Shown: in pieces, positions 1-7,712 of the stretch
Numbering within the stretch: position 1 is the stretch's first letter
How the letters are laid out: each line of letters opens with the position of its first letter
Source of the DNA: Bacillota bacterium
Lineage (GTDB): Bacteria; Bacillota_G; Limnochordia; DTU010
NCBI GenBank assembly: GCA_012799255.1
Contig: JAAZLQ010000350.1
Location: 1-8,641, forward strand
Direction of reading: 5' to 3'
Length of the DNA: 8,641 nt
Program-made: the position numbers and the translations under genes
The notes under the pieces: model-generated
Seen by the model: only the letters and a program-made list of their open reading frames with translations
What the model was told of the DNA's origin: nothing
Database searches by the model: none

Positions 1-1010
1 AGAAGGCTTGTACTGCCGTAAGAGATGAATTCAGCAACTATCAGGCGAAGTTCAATACTCCTGCCAAGCTGAACAATTTCAGTCTCTCTATGGAACAGGT
101 TGATACGCTGGCCGGTCAGATTGCGCAGATGATGAAGATTCCGCAGTTCTTGGACTTCAAGTCCGGCTGTGCTGATATCGTTTCTTATATCGCAAACATT
201 GAATATATTGATTTGGGCGAAGCATTCAAAGCGGAAGTAGATGCAGCAAAGGCTGAGTTCCGTTCCATCCGTGATAGCATCATGGACGGTGTTTCCGGCG
301 AAAATGCTGCCCAGAAGGTTGATGTAATCCTGTCTAAGGTGAAGACAAAATACATCGACATTTATTTTGAAAACCACAAAAAGAAGAGACTGGACATCAC
401 CGATGCCCAGCGCAGAGGAAAGATTCAGGAAGGCCGTGCGCTGGCCAGCCTGCGCAAGCTGCGCTCCATCGAAATCCTGTCTGCTGCCAAGTTAACTGAT
501 ATCGAAACTGAAATGTCTGGTATCAAGGTTTGCTACGAGCTGACACCTGAAGAACTGAAATCTACTCACATTTGTCCTCATTGCCGTTATCACCTCGATG
601 ATAAGGTGAAGAATGTCTACGGTGTGCTGGACAATCTGGAAATCCGCATTGATGATTTGCTGGCTGAGTGGACTAAAACTCTGCTGGATACCATCTCTGA
701 CCCGATTGTGGCAAGCCAGAAGAAATTCCTGTCTGCAGAACAGCAGCAGGCAATCGATGACTTTATCGCCAACGGCACCCTGCCGAATCGTGTGGATGAC
801 TTCTTTGTTAAGGCGATCAACGCACTACTGAAAGGCTTTGAACCGGTGGTTATCGACACCGACGATCTGATGGCAAAATTGGAGCAGATGCCTCCGATGG
901 ATGAAGTGTCCTTCAAGGCAAAGGTAAATGAGCTGATTTCTTCCTATACCAAGGGTAAGGATGCTGGCAAATTGCGTATCGTTGTGAAGCGCAAAGAAAG
1001 TGAGGTTTAA
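1..1010 (+). CDS. brxC: BrxC/PglY-like BREX ATPase, C-terminal part (5' truncated by window edge)
   Basis: The reading frame is open from base 3, with 29 codons before the first ATG at base 90, and has no stop until 1008-1010. The gene therefore starts outside the window and the ATG at 90 is internal. About 335 residues are visible. They are charged, mostly helical in character and end in a basic tail (VVKRKESEV). A CPHC pair is encoded around 573-584, inside HICPHCRYHLDD; no second cysteine pair follows, so a complete zinc site is not evident. No Walker motifs are seen, as expected for the C-terminal third of a roughly 1,200-residue P-loop ATPase. The name rests mainly on position: in type 3 BREX, brxC directly precedes the methyltransferase gene. 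In BREX generally, BrxC/PglY is a large ATPase needed for defence. It ends 2 bases before pglX, and the ribosome binding site of pglX lies within its last codons. It could instead be another large defence ATPase. Confidence 0.72.
   Translation, partial: KACTAVRDEFSNYQAKFNTPAKLNNFSLSMEQVDTLAGQIAQMMKIPQFLDFKSGCADIVSYIANIEYIDLGEAFKAEVDAAKAEFRSIRDSIMDGVSGENAAQKVDVILSKVKTKYIDIYFENHKKKRLDITDAQRRGKIQEGRALASLRKLRSIEILSAAKLTDIETEMSGIKVCYELTPEELKSTHICPHCRYHLDDKVKNVYGVLDNLEIRIDDLLAEWTKTLLDTISDPIVASQKKFLSAEQQQAIDDFIANGTLPNRVDDFFVKAINALLKGFEPVVIDTDDLMAKLEQMPPMDEVSFKAKVNELISSYTKGKDAGKLRIVVKRKESEV
1000..1005 (+). promoter_or_regulatory. Ribosome binding site of pglX inside the end of brxC
   Basis: GTGAGG lies 7 bases before the ATG at 1013 and within the last codons of the upstream gene, whose stop is at 1008-1010. 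This supports the ATG at 1013 and translational coupling of the two genes. Confidence 0.6.
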
Positions 1011-1012
1011 GA

Positions 1013-3553
1013 ATGGAACCGAGAAAACTAACGAAAGCGGACATTGACAAAGTGCGTCATATAGAAGGTTTCCCTGTCGGCAGTGACGAGGACATCATCG
1101 CACTTTCCAATGCTCCTTATTATACGGCTTGTCCGAACCCGTTTATCGAGGAGTTTATCCGTGAAAACGGAACTCCTTATGATGAGGCTACAGACGATTA
1201 TCAAAAAGAACCTTTTGCAGCTGATGTTAGTGAAGGAAAGGCCGACCCTATTTACATGGCACATGCCTATCATACTAAGGTGCCGCATAAGGCAATTATG
1301 AGATATATTCTGCACTATACTAAACCCGGTGATATTGTATTTGACGGATTTTGTGGTACAGGTATGACTGGTGTTGCGGCTCAGATGTGCGGAATTGCAG
1401 ACGAAACTCTCAAACATCAGTTTAGAGCTGAAATTGGTAACGATATTGAGTTCGGGGCGAGACACGCAATTTTGAATGATTTAGCTCCAGCTGCTACTTT
1501 TATTAGTAGTAATTACAATACTGCTACAGATGCACAGCAGTTGAAGGAAACCTTCGAACGTGCTTTGAGCGAGACCGAGAAAGAATTTGGTTGGGTATAC
1601 GAAACAGAACATGCAGAAGATATTCCTACATTTTTATCTATTCCGGGGACAAAAGGACGCATAAATTTCATCGTTTGGTCTGATGTGTTTATTTGCCCGA
1701 ATTGTGGCAAGGAAGTGGTTTTCTGGGATGAGGCTGTAGATTTGAAGAAGGGAAAAATCGAGAGCAAATTCCATTGTCCTCAGTGCCATGCTGAACTAAG
1801 CAAGTCCAACTGTGAAAGTGCTGCTGAAATTTTCTACGACGCCTCTCTCGGCAAAAGTGTTACTTTTTCAAAACAGGTTCCGGTGCTGATAAATTATACC
1901 TACATGGGAAAAAGGTATACAAAGAAGCCGGATCAAGCAGATTTGGACAAAATCGAAAGAATCAACAACATGGATATTCCGTATTGGCATCCTACGGATG
2001 AACTACCAGACGGGTATAATACTGAACAACCTAAACGCTCCAATGGGATTTATCATATTCATCAGCTCTTTACTCGAAGAAATCTGATGGTGCTGGCCAA
2101 ATTCTTCTCGCTATTGGAAGACAATAAGTTGAAATTTATCTTTACCTCTGTTCTTCAGAATGCGACGAAGATGTATAAGTTTAGAACAGATGGCAAGGGT
2201 GGTATCGTTACCGGAACCCTGTATATACCTGCTCTTAATCAAGAAAACAATATTTTTAACTTGCTTTCCAATAAGGCAGATATGATTTATAAAGCCTGCG
2301 TGATGTATAAAGACAGCAAATGCTTGGTTTCTACTAACAGTTCTACGCAGCAGGTAATTCCTGATTCGTCGATAGATTATATTTTCACAGATCCACCGTT
2401 CGGTGCAAATATAAACTATTCTGAGCTAAGTTTCTTGTGGGAATCTTGGCTAAAAATTGTTACCGATAACGGTAAAGAAGCGATTTGTAATTCTGTTCAA
2501 GGAAAAGGGTTGCCTGAGTATCAAGAGTTAATGACTCAGTGTTTTTGTGAAAATTTCCGTATTCTGAAACCTAATCATTGGATGACTGTTGAGTTCCACA
2601 ATTCTAAGAATGCTGTATGGAATTCTATTCAGGAGGGTTTGCAAAGAGCAGGTTTTGTTATTGCGGATGTGAGAACATTGGATAAAAAACAAGGTAGCTT
2701 TAAGCAGGTAACTACTTCAAGCGCTGTAAAACAAGATTTGGTAATTTCCGCATATAAGCCTAAAGACAGCTTCCGTGCTGGCTTGATTGCTTCCGCTGGT
2801 ATGGAGGAAACTGCTTGGCGATTTGTTCAGCAACACTTAGAGAATATTCCTGTTGTTGTTGTAAAAAATGATAAGATTGAAATTATCACCGAGCGTCAGG
2901 CATATCTGTTATTTGACCGCATGGTTGCTTATCACATTATGAACGGTATTCCGGTGCCTATTGATGCAACTGATTTTTACAGAGGACTTGATGAGAAATT
3001 CCTTAAGCGTGATGGTATGTATTTCTTGGCCGATCAGGTTAACGAGTATGATACAGCCAGAATTAAAACCGATGTTGAAAATATTCAGTTCAGCTTGTTC
3101 GTTACCAATGAAAAGACCGCTATTTCTTGGCTGTATCAGCAGCTTAGTGATGAGTTTGGTGGTCCTCAGACCTACGCTGAACTGCAGCCGAAGTTCATGC
3201 AGGAAGTTAAGTCGGTTGATAAGTTCGAGGCTATGCCTGAGCTGTCTGTTCTGTTGGAAGAAAACTTCTTGCAGGATGAAAAGGGTCGCTGGTACATCCC
3301 GGATACCACCAAAGAAGGCGATGTGGCCAAACTGCGTGAGAAGAAGCTGTGGAAGGAATTTGAAGGTTATATGAATTCCAAGGGTAAGCTGAAACTGTTC
3401 CGTTCGGAAGCTATCCGTGTCGGCTTCTCTCGCCTCTGGAAGGACAAGAACTATCAGGCGATTGTTACTATCGCAGAGCGCCTGCCTGAGAAGACCATTC
3501 AGGAGGACGCAAACCTGCTGATGTACTACGATATCAGCTTAAGCAGAGTATAA
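1013..3553 (+). CDS. pglX: BREX type 3-like DNA methyltransferase with Zn ribbon (PglX/PglXI)
   Basis: This 846-residue protein is a predicted SAM-dependent amino methyltransferase that would mark host DNA for the BREX system. The SAM-binding motif I is FDGFCGTG at residues 110-117. A Zn-ribbon-like insert has CPNC (Cys228, Cys231) and CPQC (Cys255, Cys258). The catalytic motif IV is DPPF at residues 460-463, within FTDPPFGANINYSEL. The arrangement of motif I, Zn ribbon and a DPP(Y/F) motif followed by NYSEL resembles the COG1743 adenine-specific methylases with a Zn ribbon, the group to which I recall type 3 PglXI belonging. Residues from about 600 onward match nothing I recognise and may hold target recognition or partner binding. 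The ATG at 1013 is preceded by GTGAGG (1000-1005) at 7-base spacing. The middle of the gene is visibly AT-richer than its end and than its neighbours. The main alternative is a DISARM drmMI-like enzyme, which the downstream pglZ and brxA argue against. Confidence 0.87.
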   Translation: MEPRKLTKADIDKVRHIEGFPVGSDEDIIALSNAPYYTACPNPFIEEFIRENGTPYDEATDDYQKEPFAADVSEGKADPIYMAHAYHTKVPHKAIMRYILHYTKPGDIVFDGFCGTGMTGVAAQMCGIADETLKHQFRAEIGNDIEFGARHAILNDLAPAATFISSNYNTATDAQQLKETFERALSETEKEFGWVYETEHAEDIPTFLSIPGTKGRINFIVWSDVFICPNCGKEVVFWDEAVDLKKGKIESKFHCPQCHAELSKSNCESAAEIFYDASLGKSVTFSKQVPVLINYTYMGKRYTKKPDQADLDKIERINNMDIPYWHPTDELPDGYNTEQPKRSNGIYHIHQLFTRRNLMVLAKFFSLLEDNKLKFIFTSVLQNATKMYKFRTDGKGGIVTGTLYIPALNQENNIFNLLSNKADMIYKACVMYKDSKCLVSTNSSTQQVIPDSSIDYIFTDPPFGANINYSELSFLWESWLKIVTDNGKEAICNSVQGKGLPEYQELMTQCFCENFRILKPNHWMTVEFHNSKNAVWNSIQEGLQRAGFVIADVRTLDKKQGSFKQVTTSSAVKQDLVISAYKPKDSFRAGLIASAGMEETAWRFVQQHLENIPVVVVKNDKIEIITERQAYLLFDRMVAYHIMNGIPVPIDATDFYRGLDEKFLKRDGMYFLADQVNEYDTARIKTDVENIQFSLFVTNEKTAISWLYQQLSDEFGGPQTYAELQPKFMQEVKSVDKFEAMPELSVLLEENFLQDEKGRWYIPDTTKEGDVAKLREKKLWKEFEGYMNSKGKLKLFRSEAIRVGFSRLWKDKNYQAIVTIAERLPEKTIQEDANLLMYYDISLSRV

Positions 3554-3558
3554 ACAAA

Positions 3559-3564
3559 AGAAGG
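3559..3564 (+). promoter_or_regulatory. Ribosome binding site that decides the helicase start
   Basis: AGAAGG is followed by 8 bases and then ATG at 3573. The in-frame GTG at 3564 shares its first base with this site and would have no ribosome binding site of its own, so the ATG at 3573 is the better start. Confidence 0.7.
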
Positions 3565-3572
3565 TGTACAGA

Positions 3573-6245
3573 ATGCTAAATACCGGCGATTTCGCTTTTG
3601 ATACAGTAGCTAGCGCCAATGTGCAGATACTGGAGAGAATTGAAATGTGGGGATATACTTCCTACAAGGTTTTCAATCCTGCTACGGGCCGTGTGTATAA
3701 GGCAACGGAAGAACAATTGAATACAAGCGGCAATACGATCCAGTACGATGAGAACTACCTACGCTATGTGACATTGCTCTCGAAAATCAAAAACGAGACC
3801 GCTGGTGGCTTTCTGTCTGCGCTGACAAGCGGAGTCATCCCGCTGCCGCATCAGCTTCATGTGCTGAACCGTGCAATGGAGACGAACAATATCCGTTACA
3901 TACTTGCTGACGAAGTTGGTCTCGGTAAAACCATCGAGGCCGGTATGATCATCAAGGAATTAAAAAGCCGTGGCCTTGTGCAGCGTGTTCTGGTTGTCTG
4001 CCCGACCGGTTTGGTTACGCAGTGGGCATCGGAAATGCAGGAGAAGTTCCACGAGAAATTTCATGTGATTCTACCGTCAGATTACGACACCATTCGACGC
4101 TTGACGGACGCAGATGATGTCTATGGCCAGTATGACCAAGTCATCTCCCCGATGGATTCCATCAAGCCTATCGAAAAACACGCTGGCTGGACTGATGAGC
4201 GTGTGGAAAAATATAACGAGGAACGCATCTATTCCATCATCAACAGTGGCTGGGACCTTATTATCATTGATGAGGCCCACCGTGTTGCCGGTTCATCCGG
4301 TGAGGTTGCCAGATATAAGCTGGGTTATTTGCTATCGCAGGCAAGCCCATATCTGTTGCTTCTGTCTGCAACACCTCACAACGGCAAGACTGAGCCGTTC
4401 CTGCGCCTTGTGCGACTGCTGGATGAAGATGCATTTCCTAACTCCAAGTCTATCGTAAAGGAACAGGTGGCTCCGTACCTGATTCGTACAGAAAAGCGTG
4501 AGGCCATCGATAACAACGGCAATTTGCTATTTAAGAATCGTATCACGCACCTTGTAGAGCTGCAGTGGGACGAGCGTCACACATTCCAGCGAGAATTGTA
4601 TGAGCTGGTCAGCTCCTATGTTTCAACTACTTATGACAAGGCGAAGCGCAATCGCAAAAAGAATATGTGCCTTATCTTCCTGCTGATCATCATGCAGCGT
4701 ATGGTTACCAGCAGTACGGCAGCAGTGCGCCAGAGCCTTGAGCGCCGTATGGAGGCGCTGAAATCCCAGAATACTCGCATCGGATCTCTGACCGAAGCGG
4801 ATCTGGCTGAAATGGAAATCGAGGACGATGTTGCTGAAGCACTCGAAGCAATGTCCCTCAATCTGTCTGAGGAAATTGCAGAGCTAGAGCATATTATTGC
4901 TGTGGCAAAACAGGCCGAGTTCCAGCACCCTGATGTGAAGGTGGAGCGCCTTGTAGACACCATTGACGAAATCCTCAGCGAAGACCGGAACCAGAAGATT
5001 ATTATTTTCACTGAGTTTGTTGCCACACAGAAGTATCTGCAGCAGCTTCTTGAGAATAGAGGCTTTACTGTTTCCGTGCTTAACGGTAGTATGAATATCG
5101 ATGAGCGCAATGAAGCGCTACAGGAGTTCAAGACCAAGACTAGCATCTTTATTTCCACAGATGCTGGTGGAGAAGGTCTGAACTTGCAGTTTTCCAATAT
5201 TATCATCAATTATGACCTGCCGTGGAACCCGATGAAAATCGAGCAGCGTTGTGGCCGTGCAGATCGTATTGGTCAGCAGCGCGATGTTCACATTTATAAT
5301 TTTATTGTTGGCGATACGGTTGAGAACCGTGTCCGTGAAGTGCTGGAGCAGAAGCTCTCTGTCATCTTCAAAGAGCTGGGCGTTGATAAGTATTCCGACG
5401 TTCTGGACAGTGAAGTGGCCGAGCTGGACTTCACCGAAGTTTACATGAATTCCATCGGAAGACCTTCTTCTGTAGAGCGCAATATGTATCCGGTTGAGTC
5501 AGAAGTAAAACAGCAGGTAGCCAATGCTCAGAAGTACAAGAATATTATCCGTGAGGAGAAAGACTTGACACGGCTTGTCGGCACAGAGTCCAGTTTTGAT
5601 GTTGACGCTGCACTCAGACAGATGTTGGCCTACTATGAAAGCTGGAAGGGCCGTGATATTCAGCTGATTGACCGCATCGGCATTAACGATGAGGAAATCA
5701 TCCAGTACCTGCGTACTGAAATCATGCAGGACAAGACCTCGCAGCTCATGTCTGTCGACATCAAGAACTTTCCGAATGAGGCTGGTTATTTTATGCTGTG
5801 GGAATTATCCATCTCTGAAGAAAAAAGTGGAAAGCGCATTATTCCGATTTTCGTCAATGAAAACTTCCTGCTTCGTCCGATGGCCGGAAAGCGTATCATG
5901 GATGTTTTCCTTGATGGTACCAGCGGTTTGACTGTGGGCGCTGCACCGAATATTACAGAGGCAGAATACCAGCAGCTCGAAAAGCTGAGTATGGACTTTG
6001 CTTATGACATTTTCGTTGAATTGAAAGAGAAGCAGATTCAGATCAATCAGGAAAGCTACAACAAGTATATGTATGCCCTGAAGCTCCGTGAAGAGGCAGC
6101 AGGACATATTGGAATTGAAAATATCCGTCGTTCCAGACTGGCAAAACTGGCACGAGAGAAGGCTTCTATTGAGGCCGAATATAAAAAAGGAAGCCAGATT
6201 TATCCTGACTTCCGCTTGATGATTCTTGTAAGATTGGAGGCGTAA
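3573..6245 (+). CDS. brxHII: SNF2/HepA-like DEAH helicase of BREX (BrxHII)
   Basis: This 890-residue superfamily 2 helicase or translocase is expected to move on DNA using ATP. From the ATG at 3573, motif I (Walker A) is DEVGLGKT at 113-120, motif II is DEAH at 233-236, and motif III is LSATPHNGK at 264-272. A helical, charged linker spans about 350-460. The second RecA lobe has IIIFTEFVATQKYL near 477-489, STDAGGEGLNLQ at 528-539 (motif V) and QRCGRADRIGQ at 558-568 (motif VI, arginine finger region). This is the RapA/HepA-type SNF2 pattern (COG0553). The C-terminal 300 residues are a family-specific extension that I cannot assign. All motifs look intact. The start could be moved to GTG at 3564 (893 residues), but that codon overlaps the ribosome binding site. 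In type 3 BREX this helicase sits between the methyltransferase and pglZ, as here; it is distantly related to DISARM DrmD, which has similar motifs. Confidence 0.9.
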   Translation: MLNTGDFAFDTVASANVQILERIEMWGYTSYKVFNPATGRVYKATEEQLNTSGNTIQYDENYLRYVTLLSKIKNETAGGFLSALTSGVIPLPHQLHVLNRAMETNNIRYILADEVGLGKTIEAGMIIKELKSRGLVQRVLVVCPTGLVTQWASEMQEKFHEKFHVILPSDYDTIRRLTDADDVYGQYDQVISPMDSIKPIEKHAGWTDERVEKYNEERIYSIINSGWDLIIIDEAHRVAGSSGEVARYKLGYLLSQASPYLLLLSATPHNGKTEPFLRLVRLLDEDAFPNSKSIVKEQVAPYLIRTEKREAIDNNGNLLFKNRITHLVELQWDERHTFQRELYELVSSYVSTTYDKAKRNRKKNMCLIFLLIIMQRMVTSSTAAVRQSLERRMEALKSQNTRIGSLTEADLAEMEIEDDVAEALEAMSLNLSEEIAELEHIIAVAKQAEFQHPDVKVERLVDTIDEILSEDRNQKIIIFTEFVATQKYLQQLLENRGFTVSVLNGSMNIDERNEALQEFKTKTSIFISTDAGGEGLNLQFSNIIINYDLPWNPMKIEQRCGRADRIGQQRDVHIYNFIVGDTVENRVREVLEQKLSVIFKELGVDKYSDVLDSEVAELDFTEVYMNSIGRPSSVERNMYPVESEVKQQVANAQKYKNIIREEKDLTRLVGTESSFDVDAALRQMLAYYESWKGRDIQLIDRIGINDEEIIQYLRTEIMQDKTSQLMSVDIKNFPNEAGYFMLWELSISEEKSGKRIIPIFVNENFLLRPMAGKRIMDVFLDGTSGLTVGAAPNITEAEYQQLEKLSMDFAYDIFVELKEKQIQINQESYNKYMYALKLREEAAGHIGIENIRRSRLAKLAREKASIEAEYKKGSQIYPDFRLMILVRLEA
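6236..6240 (+). promoter_or_regulatory. Ribosome binding site of pglZ
   Basis: GGAGG lies 8 bases before the ATG at 6249 and inside the last codons of the helicase gene, whose stop is at 6243-6245. It fixes the start of pglZ and suggests translational coupling. Confidence 0.75.
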
Positions 6246-6248
6246 GCG

Positions 6249-7712
6249 ATGTTCGGAGACTATGTGTTTGAGAAATCTTCTGCGCAATACACAGATAAAA
6301 TCCTGCTTCTGGATGACGAGAATCTGAACAGCCGAGCGAATTATATATCTGCGTTCTCTGCACATGGTTTTGAAATCGTAAGATACACTGACGATCTTGC
6401 CTTCAGAATTGAGTACGAGGAGAAACTGAAAACTCCCGGTGAGAAAATGGCTGTTATTGCCCACACCGAGCAGTACATTCCTTACGATGTGCGTCGCAGA
6501 CTTTCTGCATATATGGTTTCGTTGGAGAGGCTGTTCCCGAAACTGCATCCGACAATGTTGCAGGATATGGATAAGGCTGATCTTGATTTACTGTGCGCAG
6601 TCTATCCTACAAATTTCGACGACCTTCGACAAAAGCATGATACAGAAATGTTCCTGCGATTGAAGGTTTATGCCAGAGCTAATGTGAAGGCATATTTGAA
6701 GAAAGCAGCCAATGGTCTTATTGAAAAGGCCAAAAGTATCTCTCGATACAGCGATTGGTTTTCCATTGCAGAGGAAAAGGCCCAACTGGACGTAATGGCA
6801 GTTCAATACGATGTTGATGTTGACACGCAAGAAATTAACCGTCTGTTTCAACAATATGCGTTGGAGCAGTTCGGAAAGTTATCACAGAATATTGACAAGG
6901 CATCACCGGTGCTGGTTAGCAAAGCAATGGACTATATGCACGGCCACAGCGATAAGTTCGTCGTGATCGTCATGGATGGTATGTCTGAATTTGACTGGAA
7001 GATTATCTCCAGCTCATTTGTGGATTTGCCGTATCAAAAGTCATCGATGTTTGCGATGATACCAAGCACGACCTCTGTTTCCCGTCAATGCCTGTTGGCT
7101 GGCAAATATCCAAGTCAGCTGCTGGAGCCGTGGAAGCAGAGCAAGGAGAAAACAGAGTTTGTAAAGTGTGCAAAGGACCTCGGCTATTCCGATACGCAGA
7201 TTGGTTATGAGCGAGGCTATGAGGCGCAGTTCGGTTCCTTCGTAAGATGCGGAGCCGTAATCATAAATGATGTGGACGATATGGTTCACGCACAAACACA
7301 AGGCCGACTCGGAATGTTCAATGACATCACCGTGTTGGCGAATCAGAAAAAATTACTGGAGATGACGCAGCGTTTCATTTCTGCTGGATATGATGTATAT
7401 ATTACAGCAGACCACGGCAACACTACCTGCACCGGCCTTGGAAAACTTATGGGAACCGGTGTTGAAGTAGAAACAAAGAGTCGTAGAATGGTGGCACTGA
7501 AGGACTTTGCTGACAAGGCCGGACTGATTGAAAAGCATGGACTTGTCGAATATCCGAAATATTATCTCCCAAAGGAATATGATTACCTGATTTGTGATGT
7601 TGGCGATTCTTTTGACGCCAAGGGTTACGATGTAATGACGCATGGCGGCATCACGTTGGATGAGGTGGTTGTACCTTTCATTAAAATAAAGGCGGTACAG
7701 AAGAATGGCTAA
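6249..7712 (+). CDS. pglZ: PglZ-domain BREX protein (alkaline phosphatase superfamily)
   Basis: This 487-residue protein has the hallmarks of the PglZ domain, the most widely shared BREX component. The core starts near residue 237 with FVVIVMDGMS; Asp243 is the likely first metal ligand. IPSTTSVSR at 271-279 holds the probable nucleophile (Thr274 or Thr275). TADHGNTT at 386-393 gives Asp388 and His389 as metal ligands. MTHGGITLDEVVVPF at 463-477 gives His465 and the typical end of the domain. All expected ligands are therefore present and the fold should be active or at least metal-binding. Residues 1-230 are an N-terminal region without a motif I recognise. At 487 residues it is much shorter than type 1 PglZ proteins, which exceed 800. 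Its exact reaction in BREX is not settled; phosphatase or nuclease-like activity has been proposed. It begins 3 bases after the helicase stop, and its last 8 bases overlap brxA. Confidence 0.9.
   Translation: MFGDYVFEKSSAQYTDKILLLDDENLNSRANYISAFSAHGFEIVRYTDDLAFRIEYEEKLKTPGEKMAVIAHTEQYIPYDVRRRLSAYMVSLERLFPKLHPTMLQDMDKADLDLLCAVYPTNFDDLRQKHDTEMFLRLKVYARANVKAYLKKAANGLIEKAKSISRYSDWFSIAEEKAQLDVMAVQYDVDVDTQEINRLFQQYALEQFGKLSQNIDKASPVLVSKAMDYMHGHSDKFVVIVMDGMSEFDWKIISSSFVDLPYQKSSMFAMIPSTTSVSRQCLLAGKYPSQLLEPWKQSKEKTEFVKCAKDLGYSDTQIGYERGYEAQFGSFVRCGAVIINDVDDMVHAQTQGRLGMFNDITVLANQKKLLEMTQRFISAGYDVYITADHGNTTCTGLGKLMGTGVEVETKSRRMVALKDFADKAGLIEKHGLVEYPKYYLPKEYDYLICDVGDSFDAKGYDVMTHGGITLDEVVVPFIKIKAVQKNG
7688..7695 (+). 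promoter_or_regulatory. Ribosome binding site of brxA inside pglZ
   Basis: AAAGGCGG lies 9 bases before the ATG at 7705. That ATG overlaps the end of pglZ as ATGGCTAA (7705-7712), a classic coupled stop/start. A second in-frame ATG at 7714 would also be possible at longer spacing. Confidence 0.55.

Noticed and set aside
3564..3566. GTG as the helicase start codon
   Set aside because: It overlaps the AGAAGG ribosome binding site at 3559-3564, whereas ATG at 3573 has correct 8-base spacing.
4631..5209. A 192-codon minus-strand open frame inside the helicase gene
   Set aside because: Its translation is serine- and arginine-rich low-complexity protein, typical of antisense reading. The plus strand encodes the helicase linker and second lobe here.
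1013..6245. DISARM system (drmMI methyltransferase plus drmD helicase)
   Set aside because: The methyltransferase and SNF2 helicase could fit, but the following genes are PglZ and a BrxA-like protein, which are BREX markers, and no drmA, drmB or drmC is seen.
5805..6548. A 247-codon minus-strand open frame crossing the helicase/pglZ junction
   Set aside because: It overlaps two well-supported genes with intact motifs on the plus strand, has no convincing ribosome binding context, and its translation resembles no known protein. It is a shadow frame.
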